From Chloroflexota bacterium (GTDB lineage: Bacteria; Chloroflexota; Limnocylindria; Limnocylindrales; CSP1-4): DNA of 35,782 nt. The DNA lies in NCBI GenBank assembly GCA_013815585.1, contig JACDFU010000002.1, positions 1-35,782 on the forward strand. The letters run 5' to 3'. Below, in pieces: positions 12,025 to 19,467 of this stretch (positions are counted from its first letter, which is position 1; each line of letters opens with the position of its first letter). A program made the position numbers and the translations under genes. The notes below the pieces were generated by a model. It saw only the letters and a list, made by a program, of their open reading frames with translations, searched no databases and was not told the DNA's origin.

Positions 12025-12147
12025 ATGACCCTGGCCCGACGACGACGCGGTACGCGCGGCGCCCTTCTTCTCGGCGTGGCCGCCGTGGTCCTGTTGCTGC
12101 TTCTCCTCGCCTACGCCGAGAACGTCATCGCCGCAACGATTGCCTGA
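12025..12147 (+). CDS. Tiny single-helix membrane protein (40 aa)
   Basis: ATG at 12025 follows a strong Shine-Dalgarno sequence, ggagaggagg. The peptide opens with a basic stretch (MTLARRRRGTR), runs through one hydrophobic helix (ALLLGVAAVVLLLLLLAYA) and ends after ENVIAATIA. The pattern is an inner-membrane small protein with a cytoplasmic N-terminus. It lies 43 bp after hemW and may be in its operon. The family is not recognised. Confidence 0.55.
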   Translation: MTLARRRRGTRGALLLGVAAVVLLLLLLAYAENVIAATIA

Positions 12148-12387
12148 CGCCTTCTGGAATGGAGCCTGCGACCTGCGGGCAGTGAGGTAGGGCCGGCCTC
12201 AGTCACCCTACGTCGACCTGCCACGTCCGCGGTCACAGCGACCGCCGCCAGGCGCCCCCCTGCCCGTTGCTCCAGCCACCGAGAACGAGAACGAGTTTCC
12301 GGGGGATTGTCGGGTTCAGGTCCGCCGGTTCGTTGTCAGTGGTGAAGGCAGCTTCGACGACGCCGCCGGGCCCGGAGGGAAATCCAG
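12148..12387. other. Intergenic spacer before the ECF sigma gene, nothing recognised
   Basis: These 240 bp hold no supported gene. The ORFs crossing them on either strand are Arg/Pro-rich shadow frames. I see no clear terminator or promoter pair. An autoregulated ECF promoter would be expected near the right end but cannot be singled out. Confidence 0.4.
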
Positions 12388-12927
12388 TTGAGGGCGTCAT
12401 TGGTGAACGAGGACCTTGGCCTGGCCGCCGAGACCGAGGGCGACCGGCTCGATCCGTCCTCCTTCGCGATCCTCTACGAAAAACATCGTCTACCCGTGTA
12501 CCGCTACCTGCGAGCGAGGACGCCGAGCGACGCCGACGCGCTGGACCTCGCTGCCGACACATTCGAGAGAGCGTTCGCGAGCCTCGGGCGGTTCCGCCGG
12601 CGTGATGGCGGGGTGCAGGCCTGGCTCTTTCGCATCGCGAGGAACACGGCGATCGACGCCCACCGCCGGCGCCGACCGACGGTCGGCCTGGCCGGGGCCC
12701 ATGGGCATCTCGGCCGTGTCGCTGTGGAGGCCGATCGCCTGGAGCACGAACGCACCGAGATTCTCGATCTCGTCGCCCGCCTGCCCGGGGATCAGCAGGA
12801 AGCCCTGCTCCTTCGATACGCAGGCGGCCTCACGGCGAGGGAGATCGGCTTCGTGATGGGGAAGCGCGAAGGAGCAGTTCAGAAGCAGATTGAGCGTGGG
12901 CTGGCCGCGCTCCGGGAGGCCTTTTGA
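12388..12927 (+). CDS. ECF-type RNA polymerase sigma factor
   Basis: This 179-residue sigma-70 family protein has only regions 2 and 4. Region 2 spans about residues 25-95: FAILYEKHRLPVYRYLRART, then DALDLAADTFERAF, then AWLFRIARNTAIDAHRR, which binds core polymerase and the -10 element. Region 4 spans about residues 125-178 (LPGDQQEALLLRYAGGLTAREIGFVMGKREGAVQKQIERGLAAL), the helix-turn-helix that reads the -35. The start is TTG at 12388 with ggaggg about 7 nt upstream; GTG at 12403 is an alternative. The stop overlaps the next gene's ATG as TGATG, the usual arrangement for an ECF sigma and its membrane partner. Confidence 0.9.
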   Translation: MRASLVNEDLGLAAETEGDRLDPSSFAILYEKHRLPVYRYLRARTPSDADALDLAADTFERAFASLGRFRRRDGGVQAWLFRIARNTAIDAHRRRRPTVGLAGAHGHLGRVAVEADRLEHERTEILDLVARLPGDQQEALLLRYAGGLTAREIGFVMGKREGAVQKQIERGLAALREAF

Positions 12928-14045
12928 TGACCAGGCATGAGGATATCGAGGAGAGGCTCCTTGGGGCACTCGCCGTCGTTCCCTCAGAGGATGGCTTGCG
13001 CTGGCTCGATCAGCGCGTGGCCGGGCTGGTGGCCCAGCCTGCGGCGACCCGGCCGCGCTGGGTGCCAGGAAGACGGGGCCTGCTGCGCCCGCTGGCGCTT
13101 GTCGCCGCCTTCGCTGTCGCCACCGGCACGGTCGTCGGCGCGATGGGCCTCCTCGACCGAACGGTGGAAGACTCCTCGCTCCCGGGTTGGCGCACGGCAT
13201 GGGACCGGGCCGAGGTCCTCGACCTCCAGCAAACGGACAACGGCCTGACAGTCACGCTCGAGCGAGCCTACGCGGATCTCAACCAGGTGCTGGTGGGATT
13301 CACCGTGGAGGGCCTGGAGGCGCCGACCTCCACCGTAGGCGAGCGTGGGCCGGCCATCGACTGGGTGGCTGAGCTCCGGGACCCGACCGGGCGGACGGCG
13401 GACCAGTGGGCGCCCAGTTCTCTCAGCATGGGTGCCGACGAAACGAACCTGTCGGCCGTGATCCAGACGTGGCAGGGAGCGCCCGCTCCGGTGGCGGGGA
13501 CCTGGGAGCTGACCGTTACCTCCATCGGTTACAGCGCCATGACAAATGCGGGCTCGTGCGGGGCGGGCGACGGAACGGGCGATGCCTGTGCCTCCGCCGG
13601 GATCAGCGGCCCGATCGAGGGCAACTGGTCATTCGAGTTCGACCTGCCCAAGCCGAGCGGGACCGTCGTGGCCTCGGAAGCCACCGCGACCAAGGAGGAC
13701 GCCACGATCACGCTCAGCCAGCTCCGGATCAGTCCGACGATGGTCAGCGGCCGGATTGGGCTGCGTCTAGCCGACGAGACGGTTGCCTACTGGGGCTTGC
13801 TGGACGCGGAGGTCCGGCACGACGGGGCCACGTACCCGATCAACATGGCGACGCACATCGACCCGGAGGATCCGCACGACGGGCCGAATGGCGACGAGAA
13901 CGAGTTCGGAACGATCGGCGGGTCTGATGAGGCGGCGGGGGAGTGGGTCGTCCACATCCCTCAACTCTCCTACGGGACGGACGACCCCGCCCAGACGCCT
14001 GTTGAGCTGAGCGGTCCGTGGACGCTCACGGTGACCGTGCCCTAG
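12927..14045 (+). CDS. Membrane-anchored partner of the ECF sigma, DUF4179/anti-sigma-like
   Basis: This 372-residue protein is co-translated with the sigma factor (TGATG overlap, gggagg Shine-Dalgarno). A cytoplasmic part of about 55 residues comes first, then one transmembrane helix (LALVAAFAVATGTVVGAMGLL). A large outer domain of about 290 residues is rich in beta-strand text, including DNGLTVTLERAYADLNQVLVGFTVEGL, which resembles DUF4179-type domains fused to anti-sigma regions. No classical zinc anti-sigma HxxxCxxC motif is visible in the N-terminus. An insertion with two cysteines (SCGAGDGTGDACAS) in the outer domain could form a disulfide loop. The likely role is to hold or release the sigma factor in response to an outside signal. 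This is inference from order and topology. Confidence 0.65.
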   Translation: MTRHEDIEERLLGALAVVPSEDGLRWLDQRVAGLVAQPAATRPRWVPGRRGLLRPLALVAAFAVATGTVVGAMGLLDRTVEDSSLPGWRTAWDRAEVLDLQQTDNGLTVTLERAYADLNQVLVGFTVEGLEAPTSTVGERGPAIDWVAELRDPTGRTADQWAPSSLSMGADETNLSAVIQTWQGAPAPVAGTWELTVTSIGYSAMTNAGSCGAGDGTGDACASAGISGPIEGNWSFEFDLPKPSGTVVASEATATKEDATITLSQLRISPTMVSGRIGLRLADETVAYWGLLDAEVRHDGATYPINMATHIDPEDPHDGPNGDENEFGTIGGSDEAAGEWVVHIPQLSYGTDDPAQTPVELSGPWTLTVTVP

Positions 14046-14049
14046 GCAG

Positions 14050-14406
14050 TCAGGCGTTCACGTCCACCACGCAGAAGCGGTTGCCCTCCGGATCGGCGAG
14101 GATGACGTAGTCGGCGTCCACCGGTCGCTTGTCCCAATGCACCTCGGTGGCCCCGAGCCCGATCAGGCGCTTGACCTCCGCGGCCTGGTCTTCTGCGTAC
14201 AGGTCGAGATGGATGCGCGGCGGGATGTGGAGCTCCGAGCGAACCTGGTCGAGCGAGAGGTTTGGCCCGACACCGTCCCGCGGGCGCAGCAGCGCGAAGT
14301 CGTCGTCCTCCTCCTCGCGAGGCACGTAGTCGAGCGCAGCCGTCCAGAACTCGCTCTGGCGCTGCAGGTCGTCGACGCGCAGGACGACCGAGCCGATTCG
14401 GATCAT
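14050..14406 (-). CDS. VOC (glyoxalase/bleomycin-resistance) superfamily protein
   Basis: This 118-residue protein has one beta-alpha-beta-beta-beta VOC module repeated twice. It begins MIRIGSVVLRVDDLQRQSEFW and ends YVILADPEGNRFCVVDV. The pattern IHLDLYAEDQAAEVKRLIGLGAT is typical of the second half. Members bind a metal or small ligand and act as dioxygenases, glyoxalases or drug-binding proteins; the substrate is unknown here. The track's ORF starts 20 codons upstream. I chose ATG 14406 because homologous text starts there and TACAGT lies 7 nt before it. The gene converges on the sigma-partner gene, with stops 4 bp apart. Confidence 0.82.
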   Translation of the reverse strand: MIRIGSVVLRVDDLQRQSEFWTAALDYVPREEEDDDFALLRPRDGVGPNLSLDQVRSELHIPPRIHLDLYAEDQAAEVKRLIGLGATEVHWDKRPVDADYVILADPEGNRFCVVDVNA

Positions 14407-14413
14407 CGAGATC

Positions 14414-14419
14414 ACTGTA
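14414..14419 (-). promoter_or_regulatory. -10-like box TACAGT directly before the VOC gene
   Basis: On the minus strand TACAGT is followed by 7 nt and then the ATG, which would put the transcription start at or next to the start codon. No -35 is evident. Confidence 0.35.
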
Positions 14420-14459
14420 GTCCACGCCGACCGCCTGCAGCACGACGCCCGCTCCTGCG

Positions 14460-14489
14460 TTGACACTCGCTGGCGGCGACTGCTACCAT
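14460..14489 (+). promoter_or_regulatory. Sigma-A promoter of the hrcA-grpE-dnaK operon
   Basis: TTGACA at 14460-14465 is a perfect -35. TGCTACCAT at 14481-14489 gives an extended -10 with hexamer TACCAT at 14484-14489, an 18-bp spacer. The predicted start is near 14496, so the CIRCE operator covers roughly +8 to +34. Confidence 0.85.
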
Positions 14490-14502
14490 GCCCGCAGTTC
14501 GG

Positions 14503-14529
14503 TTAGCACTCGACAACCGAGAGTGCTAA
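14503..14529 (+). promoter_or_regulatory. CIRCE operator, HrcA binding site
   Basis: TTAGCACTC, 9 nt, GAGTGCTAA form a perfect inverted repeat identical to the CIRCE consensus. HrcA, encoded by the first gene of the operon, binds it and represses transcription until heat shock titrates its GroEL helper. It lies between the promoter and the hrcA start. Confidence 0.97.
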
Positions 14530-14547
14530 CAAATGCGAGGTCGGACC

Positions 14548-15612
14548 GTGGCGCGCCGCAAGAACCGTCCTGCCGGCCCACTCGACGCCCGATCGGCGGC
14601 GATCCTGCGGGCGGTCATCGAGGAATACGTCTCCACCGCGACGCCGGTGGGGAGCCAGACGCTCGTCGAGCGATACCGGCTCGGCGTGAGCTCTGCGACC
14701 GTGCGCAACGTCATGGGCGATCTCGAGGCGGCAGGCTACTTGCGGCATCCCCACACGAGCGCGGGCCGTGTCCCGACCGACGCCGGCTACCGCCTCTACG
14801 TGGAAGCACTGGACACGACGACTCTGACCCCCGTCGAGGAGCTGATGATCCGCCACCAGTTCGGACAGGTGGAGTTCGCCAGCGAGCACTGGTTCCGCCT
14901 GGCGGCGTCGACGCTTGCCGGCGCGACCCATGCCGCCGGCCTGGCCACCCCGGCCAAGCCCCGCTCTGCGCGCGTGAGCCGGGTCGATCTCGTGGAGATC
15001 GGCGGTCGCGTCGCCAGCCTCGTGCTCGTCCTGGCCGAGGGGCCCATCAAGCACGCGCTGCTGTCGCTTCCGGAGCCGGTTACCCGCGAAGAGCTGGAGG
15101 CGGCCGGCCGGGAGCTGAGCACCCGCCTCGCTGGCCGCTCCGCCAAGCGGGTGGAAGAGCTGCTGCCGACGCTCGATCAGGGCGACGCCCGAGCTCGGCT
15201 CGTCGCCCATGCGAGCGAGCGGATCGCCCGGATCATGCGCGACTTCGACGCTTCCGCGGTGGAGGACGTCTTCAGCGAGGGCTTGCTCAACGTCATGGAG
15301 GAACCGGAGTTCGCCCAGAGCGAGAAGCTCCGGCGTGTCTTCACGGCTCTCCAGAACCGCGACTACCTGGGCCGGCTCCTGCTGGACGTTGCCCACAGGG
15401 GCGGCGTGCGCGTCTTCATCGGTGCCGAGAACGGCCCCACCGAGATGCACGAGGTCTCCCTGGTGGTTGCGCCATACGGGCGCGCCGGCCGCGCGATGGG
15501 CGTCGTGGGGGTGCTTGGTCCGACGCGAATGGCCTATCCCCACACGATCAGCACTGTCCGCTACGTGAGCGGGCTCATGAACGAACTCGTCGACCACCTC
15601 TACGCATCGTGA
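14548..15612 (+). CDS. hrcA: Heat-inducible transcription repressor HrcA
   Basis: HrcA represses heat-shock operons by binding CIRCE. The N-terminal winged helix is clear: LDARSAAILRAVIEEYVSTATPVGSQTL followed by LGVSSATVRNVMGDLEAAGYLRHPHTSAGRVPTDAGYR, one of the most conserved HrcA blocks. The remaining GAF-like dimerisation domain ends IGAENGPTEMHEVSLVVAPYG and GPTRMAYPHTISTVRYVS. Two starts are possible: ATG 14533, only 3 bp after CIRCE, and GTG 14548, with cgagg upstream. I prefer GTG 14548 (354 aa) because a Shine-Dalgarno sequence fits and no conserved text is lost. grpE follows after 10 bp. Confidence 0.95.
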   Translation: MARRKNRPAGPLDARSAAILRAVIEEYVSTATPVGSQTLVERYRLGVSSATVRNVMGDLEAAGYLRHPHTSAGRVPTDAGYRLYVEALDTTTLTPVEELMIRHQFGQVEFASEHWFRLAASTLAGATHAAGLATPAKPRSARVSRVDLVEIGGRVASLVLVLAEGPIKHALLSLPEPVTREELEAAGRELSTRLAGRSAKRVEELLPTLDQGDARARLVAHASERIARIMRDFDASAVEDVFSEGLLNVMEEPEFAQSEKLRRVFTALQNRDYLGRLLLDVAHRGGVRVFIGAENGPTEMHEVSLVVAPYGRAGRAMGVVGVLGPTRMAYPHTISTVRYVSGLMNELVDHLYAS

Positions 15613-15622
15613 GAAAAGCCCC

Positions 15623-16291
15623 ATGAGAGACCGAACGAACGGCGAAGAGCGGCGTTCCGGCGCCGCCACCGAGCCGGAGACCACGCAGGAAGCGGAGGCG
15701 CCGGAAGCCGCGCAGGCCGCCTCCAGCCACCGGACCCGGGCGGAGGAGCGCATCGCGGCACTTGACGCCTCCCCGGCCAGGCTTGCCGAGGAGCTCCAGG
15801 AGCTCAAGGAACGCCTCTCCGCCGCCGAGCAGGAGGCTGGCGAGGCGCGCCAGCAGTGGCAGCGTAGCGCCGCCGACTTCGCCAACTACAAGCGCCGCAC
15901 CGAACAGGAGCGCCAGGCCACCCTTGGCCTGGCCAACGAGATGCTGTTGCTCAAGCTGCTGGCGGTCGTGGACGACTTCGATCGGGCCTTGGCGGCCATG
16001 CCCAAGGAGCTCGAGCACCTTGGCTGGATCGAGGGGGTCTGGCTCGTCGAACGCAAGCTGCGCGCACTCCTGGAGTCGGAGGGTGTCACCCCCATCGAAG
16101 CGGCGGGCAAGCCGTTCAACCCGCGCGAGCACGAAGCCGTCGTCAGCGAAGAAACGACAACCGCTCCGGAGGACACCGTCCTCGGCGAGCTCCAGCGCGG
16201 CTACCGGATCCGGGACCGGGTCCTGCGGCCGGCGCTGGTCACCGTAGCGAAGAACCCCGGCCAGGCGGCCGCATCAGGAGGCAACGAGTAG
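15623..16291 (+). CDS. grpE: Nucleotide exchange factor GrpE
   Basis: GrpE releases ADP from DnaK. This 222-residue protein has an acidic, Ala-rich, probably disordered N-terminus of about 45 residues. A long coiled-coil helix follows (ARLAEELQELKERLSAAEQEAGEARQQW), then DFANYKRRTEQER, which is diagnostic. The C-terminal beta domain (PFNPREHEAVV, ELQRGYRIRDRVLRPALVTVAKNP) is the DnaK-contacting part. Its stop lies directly before the dnaK ATG (gagtagatg), so the two are coupled. The aggagg for dnaK lies inside its last codons. Confidence 0.96.
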   Translation: MRDRTNGEERRSGAATEPETTQEAEAPEAAQAASSHRTRAEERIAALDASPARLAEELQELKERLSAAEQEAGEARQQWQRSAADFANYKRRTEQERQATLGLANEMLLLKLLAVVDDFDRALAAMPKELEHLGWIEGVWLVERKLRALLESEGVTPIEAAGKPFNPREHEAVVSEETTTAPEDTVLGELQRGYRIRDRVLRPALVTVAKNPGQAAASGGNE

Positions 16292-18280
16292 ATGGGCAAG
16301 ATCATCGGCATCGACCTGGGCACGACGAACTCCGTCGTGGCGGTCATGGAGGGCGGCGAGCCGACCGTCATCCCCAGCGCAGAAGGCGGCCGGACGGTGC
16401 CCTCCGTGGTGGCCTTCACCAAGAGCGGCGAACGGCTCGTCGGCCAGGTCGCCAAGCGCCAGGCCATCACCAACCCGAACAACACGGTCTACTCGATCAA
16501 GCGCTTCATGGGCCGGCGCTGGGATGACCCGGAGGTCCAGCGCTCGAAGGACTTCGTGCCCTACAAGGTCGAGCGCGACTCGAACAGCGACGGCGTCAAG
16601 GTCGTGCTGGCGGACGGCAAGAGCTACACGCCGCCGGAGATCAGCGCGATGATCCTCCAGAAGCTCAAGACCGACGCCGAGTCCTACCTGGGCGAGAAGG
16701 TCACCGAGGCGGTCATCACCGTTCCGGCGTACTTCGACGACACCCAGCGCCAGGCGACCAAGGATGCCGGCCGGATCTCCGGCCTCGACGTCAAGCGAAT
16801 CATCAACGAGCCCACCGCGTCGGCGCTCTCGTACGGCCTGGACAAGAAGAAGGACGAGCAGATCGCCGTTTACGACCTGGGCGGCGGGACCTTCGACATC
16901 TCGATCCTGGAGCTCGGCGACGGCGTCTTCGAGGTCAAGGCGACAAACGGCGACACGCACCTGGGTGGTGACGACTTCGACCAGCGCGTCATCGACTGGC
17001 TGCTGGCCGAGTTCAAGAAGGACCAGGGCATCGATCTCTCCAAGGACCAGCAGGCGCTCCAGCGGCTCAAGGAGGCGGCCGAGAAGGCCAAGATCGAGCT
17101 CAGCTCGACGGCCCAGACCGAGATCAACCTGCCCTACGTCACCGCTGACGCCTCGGGGCCCAAGCACCTGGTGGTGCCGCTCACGCGGGCCAAGCTGGAA
17201 GATCTCGTGTCCGATCTCGTCGACAAGACGAAGGACCCGGTCCAGTCCGCGCTGAAGGACGCCGGCCTCAAGGCGGCCGACATCGACGAGGTGATCCTCG
17301 TCGGCGGCATGACTCGCATGCCGGCCGTGGTTGAGTCGGTCAAGGCCATGTTCGACGGCAAGGAGCCCAACAAGGGCGTCAACCCGGACGAGGTCGTGGC
17401 CATCGGCGCTGCGATCCAGGCCGGAGTCCTCGCCGGCGATGTCAAGGACGTGCTCCTCCTCGACGTGACCCCGCTCTCGCTTGGCATCGAGACGCTGGGT
17501 GGCGTGATGACCAAGCTCATCGATCGAAACACCACGATCCCCACCTCCAAGAGCCAGGTCTTCTCGACCGCCAGCGACAGCCAGCCGCAGGTCGAGATCC
17601 ACGTCCTGCAGGGCGAGCGGGACATGGCCACGGACAACAAGACGCTCGGCCGCTTTATTCTCGACGGGATCCCCCCGGCGCCGCGTGGCGTGCCCCAGAT
17701 CGAGGTGACGTTCGACATCGACGCCAACGGCATCCTGGACGTGCGCGCCAAGGACCGGGCCACGAACCGCGAGCAGACGGTGCGCATCACGGCTTCCTCG
17801 ATGCTCTCCAAGAACGACGTGGACCGCATGGTTCGCGACGCCCAGGAGCACGCCGACGAGGATCGCCAGCGGCGCGAAGAGGTCGAGACGCGCAACCAGG
17901 CAGACGCGCTCGCCTTCCAGGGTGAGCGGACGCTGCGCGATCTTGGCGACAAGGTGTCACCGGACGACCGCGCGGCCGCGGAGCGCTCGATCGAAGCGGT
18001 GCGCGAGGCCCTCAAGGGCAACGACCTCGATGCGATCAAGCGGACGGCGCAGGAGCTGTCGGAGAACCTGCAGAAGGTGGCCACGGCCGCCTACCAGCAG
18101 GCCGGGCCGATCAACTACGGCGACGGTGACGGCTCCGGAGACGGCGAGGGCGCCGGTGAGGGCGCCGGCGCCGGCCCGACCGAAGGTGAGGGCGCCGACG
18201 AAGACGCCACAGCCGGTGCGACTCCCGGTGGCGGCTCCGACTCCGACGAGGCCGTCGAAGGCGAGTACAAGGAAGTCTGA
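16292..18280 (+). CDS. dnaK: Chaperone DnaK (Hsp70)
   Basis: This ATP-driven cytoplasmic chaperone works with GrpE and DnaJ. The nucleotide-binding domain opens [19 protein letters not shown] and contains [25 protein letters not shown] and [11 protein letters not shown]. The linker region [25 protein letters not shown] leads to the substrate-binding domain. The helical lid ends in an unusually long Gly/Glu/Asp-rich tail of about 45 residues ([13 protein letters not shown] repeats), finishing EGEYKEV, a Gly-rich counterpart of the usual DAEYKEV end. The length is 662 residues, against 610-640 in most species. aggagg lies 10 nt before ATG. dnaJ does not follow; it is about 14.5 kb downstream. 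Confidence 0.98.
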   Translation: MGKIIGIDLGTTNSVVAVMEGGEPTVIPSAEGGRTVPSVVAFTKSGERLVGQVAKRQAITNPNNTVYSIKRFMGRRWDDPEVQRSKDFVPYKVERDSNSDGVKVVLADGKSYTPPEISAMILQKLKTDAESYLGEKVTEAVITVPAYFDDTQRQATKDAGRISGLDVKRIINEPTASALSYGLDKKKDEQIAVYDLGGGTFDISILELGDGVFEVKATNGDTHLGGDDFDQRVIDWLLAEFKKDQGIDLSKDQQALQRLKEAAEKAKIELSSTAQTEINLPYVTADASGPKHLVVPLTRAKLEDLVSDLVDKTKDPVQSALKDAGLKAADIDEVILVGGMTRMPAVVESVKAMFDGKEPNKGVNPDEVVAIGAAIQAGVLAGDVKDVLLLDVTPLSLGIETLGGVMTKLIDRNTTIPTSKSQVFSTASDSQPQVEIHVLQGERDMATDNKTLGRFILDGIPPAPRGVPQIEVTFDIDANGILDVRAKDRATNREQTVRITASSMLSKNDVDRMVRDAQEHADEDRQRREEVETRNQADALAFQGERTLRDLGDKVSPDDRAAAERSIEAVREALKGNDLDAIKRTAQELSENLQKVATAAYQQAGPINYGDGDGSGDGEGAGEGAGAGPTEGEGADEDATAGATPGGGSDSDEAVEGEYKEV

Positions 18281-18533
18281 GCGGACGCCTCTGCTCGACT
18301 GCTAGCAATGACTCGGTTCGATTCCGTCGATGGCAGCCAGGAGCAGTCATCGTCCGAAGTGAAAGACTCCTTGGCGTTCGAATTCGGCCAGCCGGGTCAT
18401 GGGGCGATCGTGGTCGTGGACGCCGACGAAGGCCGAGTTTTGACCACCTCGGTAGACCCCTGAGCGTCGCCGGTTTCAGGCTGACCCACTACCGTGGTCC
18501 CGGCCAGTTGCCCGCGGATGCTTCGAGGGCCGG

Positions 18534-18539
18534 TACCAT
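18534..18539 (+). promoter_or_regulatory. -10-like box TACCAT directly before the 18546 gene
   Basis: TACCAT is followed by exactly 6 nt and then GTG at 18546, which would place +1 on the start codon. No good -35 is seen at 17-18 bp. Confidence 0.35.
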
Positions 18540-18545
18540 GGGCCC

Positions 18546-18917
18546 GTGCGCCACAAGGGCCCGGGCGAAGCGGAATCGGCCGCAGCGCCTGAAGCGATCG
18601 AGCCGATCGCACCGATCGATCCCGGGCGCCAGCTGACCTATCTGGCCCTCCAGCCGGCCGAGGGGGACCTCGAGACCGGGGACGTCATGCTGGACGGCCA
18701 ATCGATCGGACGACTCAGCCGTCGGCTCCGGGCCCCCGGCCCCCGCGATCGTGGCGGCGCCGCGCTCGACCCTTCGACCGACTCCGTCTGGCACGCCGAG
18801 GCGGTGGGCTGGCAGCCGCATGAAGGACGTCCCTGGGATCGGCGCATCACCAGCACGGCCCCGACACGCCTCCGGGCGGCAGAAGACCTTCTTCGGGCGT
18901 ACCGCAAACAGCGCTGA
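18546..18917 (+). CDS. Unknown protein (123 aa)
   Basis: I do not recognise the family. The text starts acidic and Ala/Glu/Pro-rich (about residues 5-28), followed by a compact-looking part with TYLALQPAEGDLETGDVMLDG and GRLSRRLRAPG. It ends with a basic helix TRLRAAEDLLRAYRKQR. There are no cysteines, no signal peptide and no membrane segment, so it is probably cytoplasmic. The GTG start has a TACCAT box 6 nt upstream, which supports real expression. It stands between dnaK and the broken sigma gene, same strand, with no tight coupling to either. Confidence 0.45.
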   Translation: MRHKGPGEAESAAAPEAIEPIAPIDPGRQLTYLALQPAEGDLETGDVMLDGQSIGRLSRRLRAPGPRDRGGAALDPSTDSVWHAEAVGWQPHEGRPWDRRITSTAPTRLRAAEDLLRAYRKQR

Positions 18918-18980
18918 CACGTTGGCTGCCGCATTCGCCGGCAGCATCGGTCGGGAACGATTCGCCCCGCGAAGGCGCCA

Positions 18981-18986
18981 TACCAT
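18981..18986 (+). promoter_or_regulatory. -10-like box TACCAT upstream of the broken ECF sigma gene
   Basis: TACCAT ends about 40 nt before the probable GTG start at 19028, leaving a leader with a weak agaggg ribosome-binding site. No -35 is assigned. Confidence 0.3.
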
Positions 18987-19027
18987 CTGAGCGCGACCAA
19001 CTGGCCGCGCCGCGCCAGAGGGTGGCC

Positions 19028-19467
19028 GTGGACCAGCGACAGCTCGTCGAGCATGCGAGGCAGGGCGATCATGACGCCTTTGCCCTGCTTGCGCGTGGAG
19101 CCATCGCGCGGCTGGACGCGGCAGCCCGTCTGATCCTTCGGGACCACGAGCTCGCCCGCGATGCGGTCCAGGAGACGTTGATCAAGGCCTGGCGCGACCT
19201 GCCCGGATTGCGCGATCCGGAGCGGTTCGACGCCTGGCTCTATCGACTGATCGTTCATTCCTGTCTCGACCTCACCCGACGCCGCGGTCGGTCGTCGTAC
19301 TGCATTACTACCTCGGACTTCCACTGCCGGAGGCGGCGGAAATCCTCGGCATCCGGCTCGGTACTGCCAAATCCCGTCTCCATCGGTCGCTCGCCGCGAT
19401 GCGAGTGGCAATCACGGCCGACATGGAGTCGGACAGCTCAGCACTCTCGCGAGGGCACTACGCATGA
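19028..19467 (+). pseudogene. ECF sigma factor broken by an internal deletion and frameshift
   Basis: The first about 88 codons are a good ECF region 2: DQRQLVEHARQGDHDAFALLA, then ELARDAVQETLIKAWRDLPGLRDPERFDAWLYRLIVHSCLDL. Directly after DLTRRRGR the frame becomes nonsense. A perfect region 4 then reads in another frame from 19291: VVVLHYYLGLPLPEAAEILGIRLGTAKSRLHRSLAAMRVAIT, ending at TGA 19465-19467. The linker of roughly 40 residues that normally joins the regions is missing. The region 4 frame stop overlaps the next gene's ATG as ATGA, as in an intact sigma/partner pair, which shows the original gene ended there. Junction sequence is cggtcggtcgtcg. This could be a real decay event or an assembly collapse. 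The track's ORF 19022-19549 is the hybrid frame and should not be annotated as a protein. Confidence 0.8.

Noticed and set aside
14460-15626. 388-residue plus ORF and 460-residue minus ORF over hrcA
   Set aside because: Both overlap the CIRCE element and the clear hrcA frame, and have shadow-type composition.
16274-17851. 525-residue minus-strand ORF opposite dnaK
   Set aside because: Antisense shadow of dnaK; the text is Val/Leu/Asp/Arg/Gly-biased with no recognisable domain.
18308-18463. 51-codon ORF after dnaK (MTRFDSVDGSQEQ...)
   Set aside because: It lacks a ribosome-binding site and family resemblance; codon usage is not convincing. It could be real, but I cannot support it.
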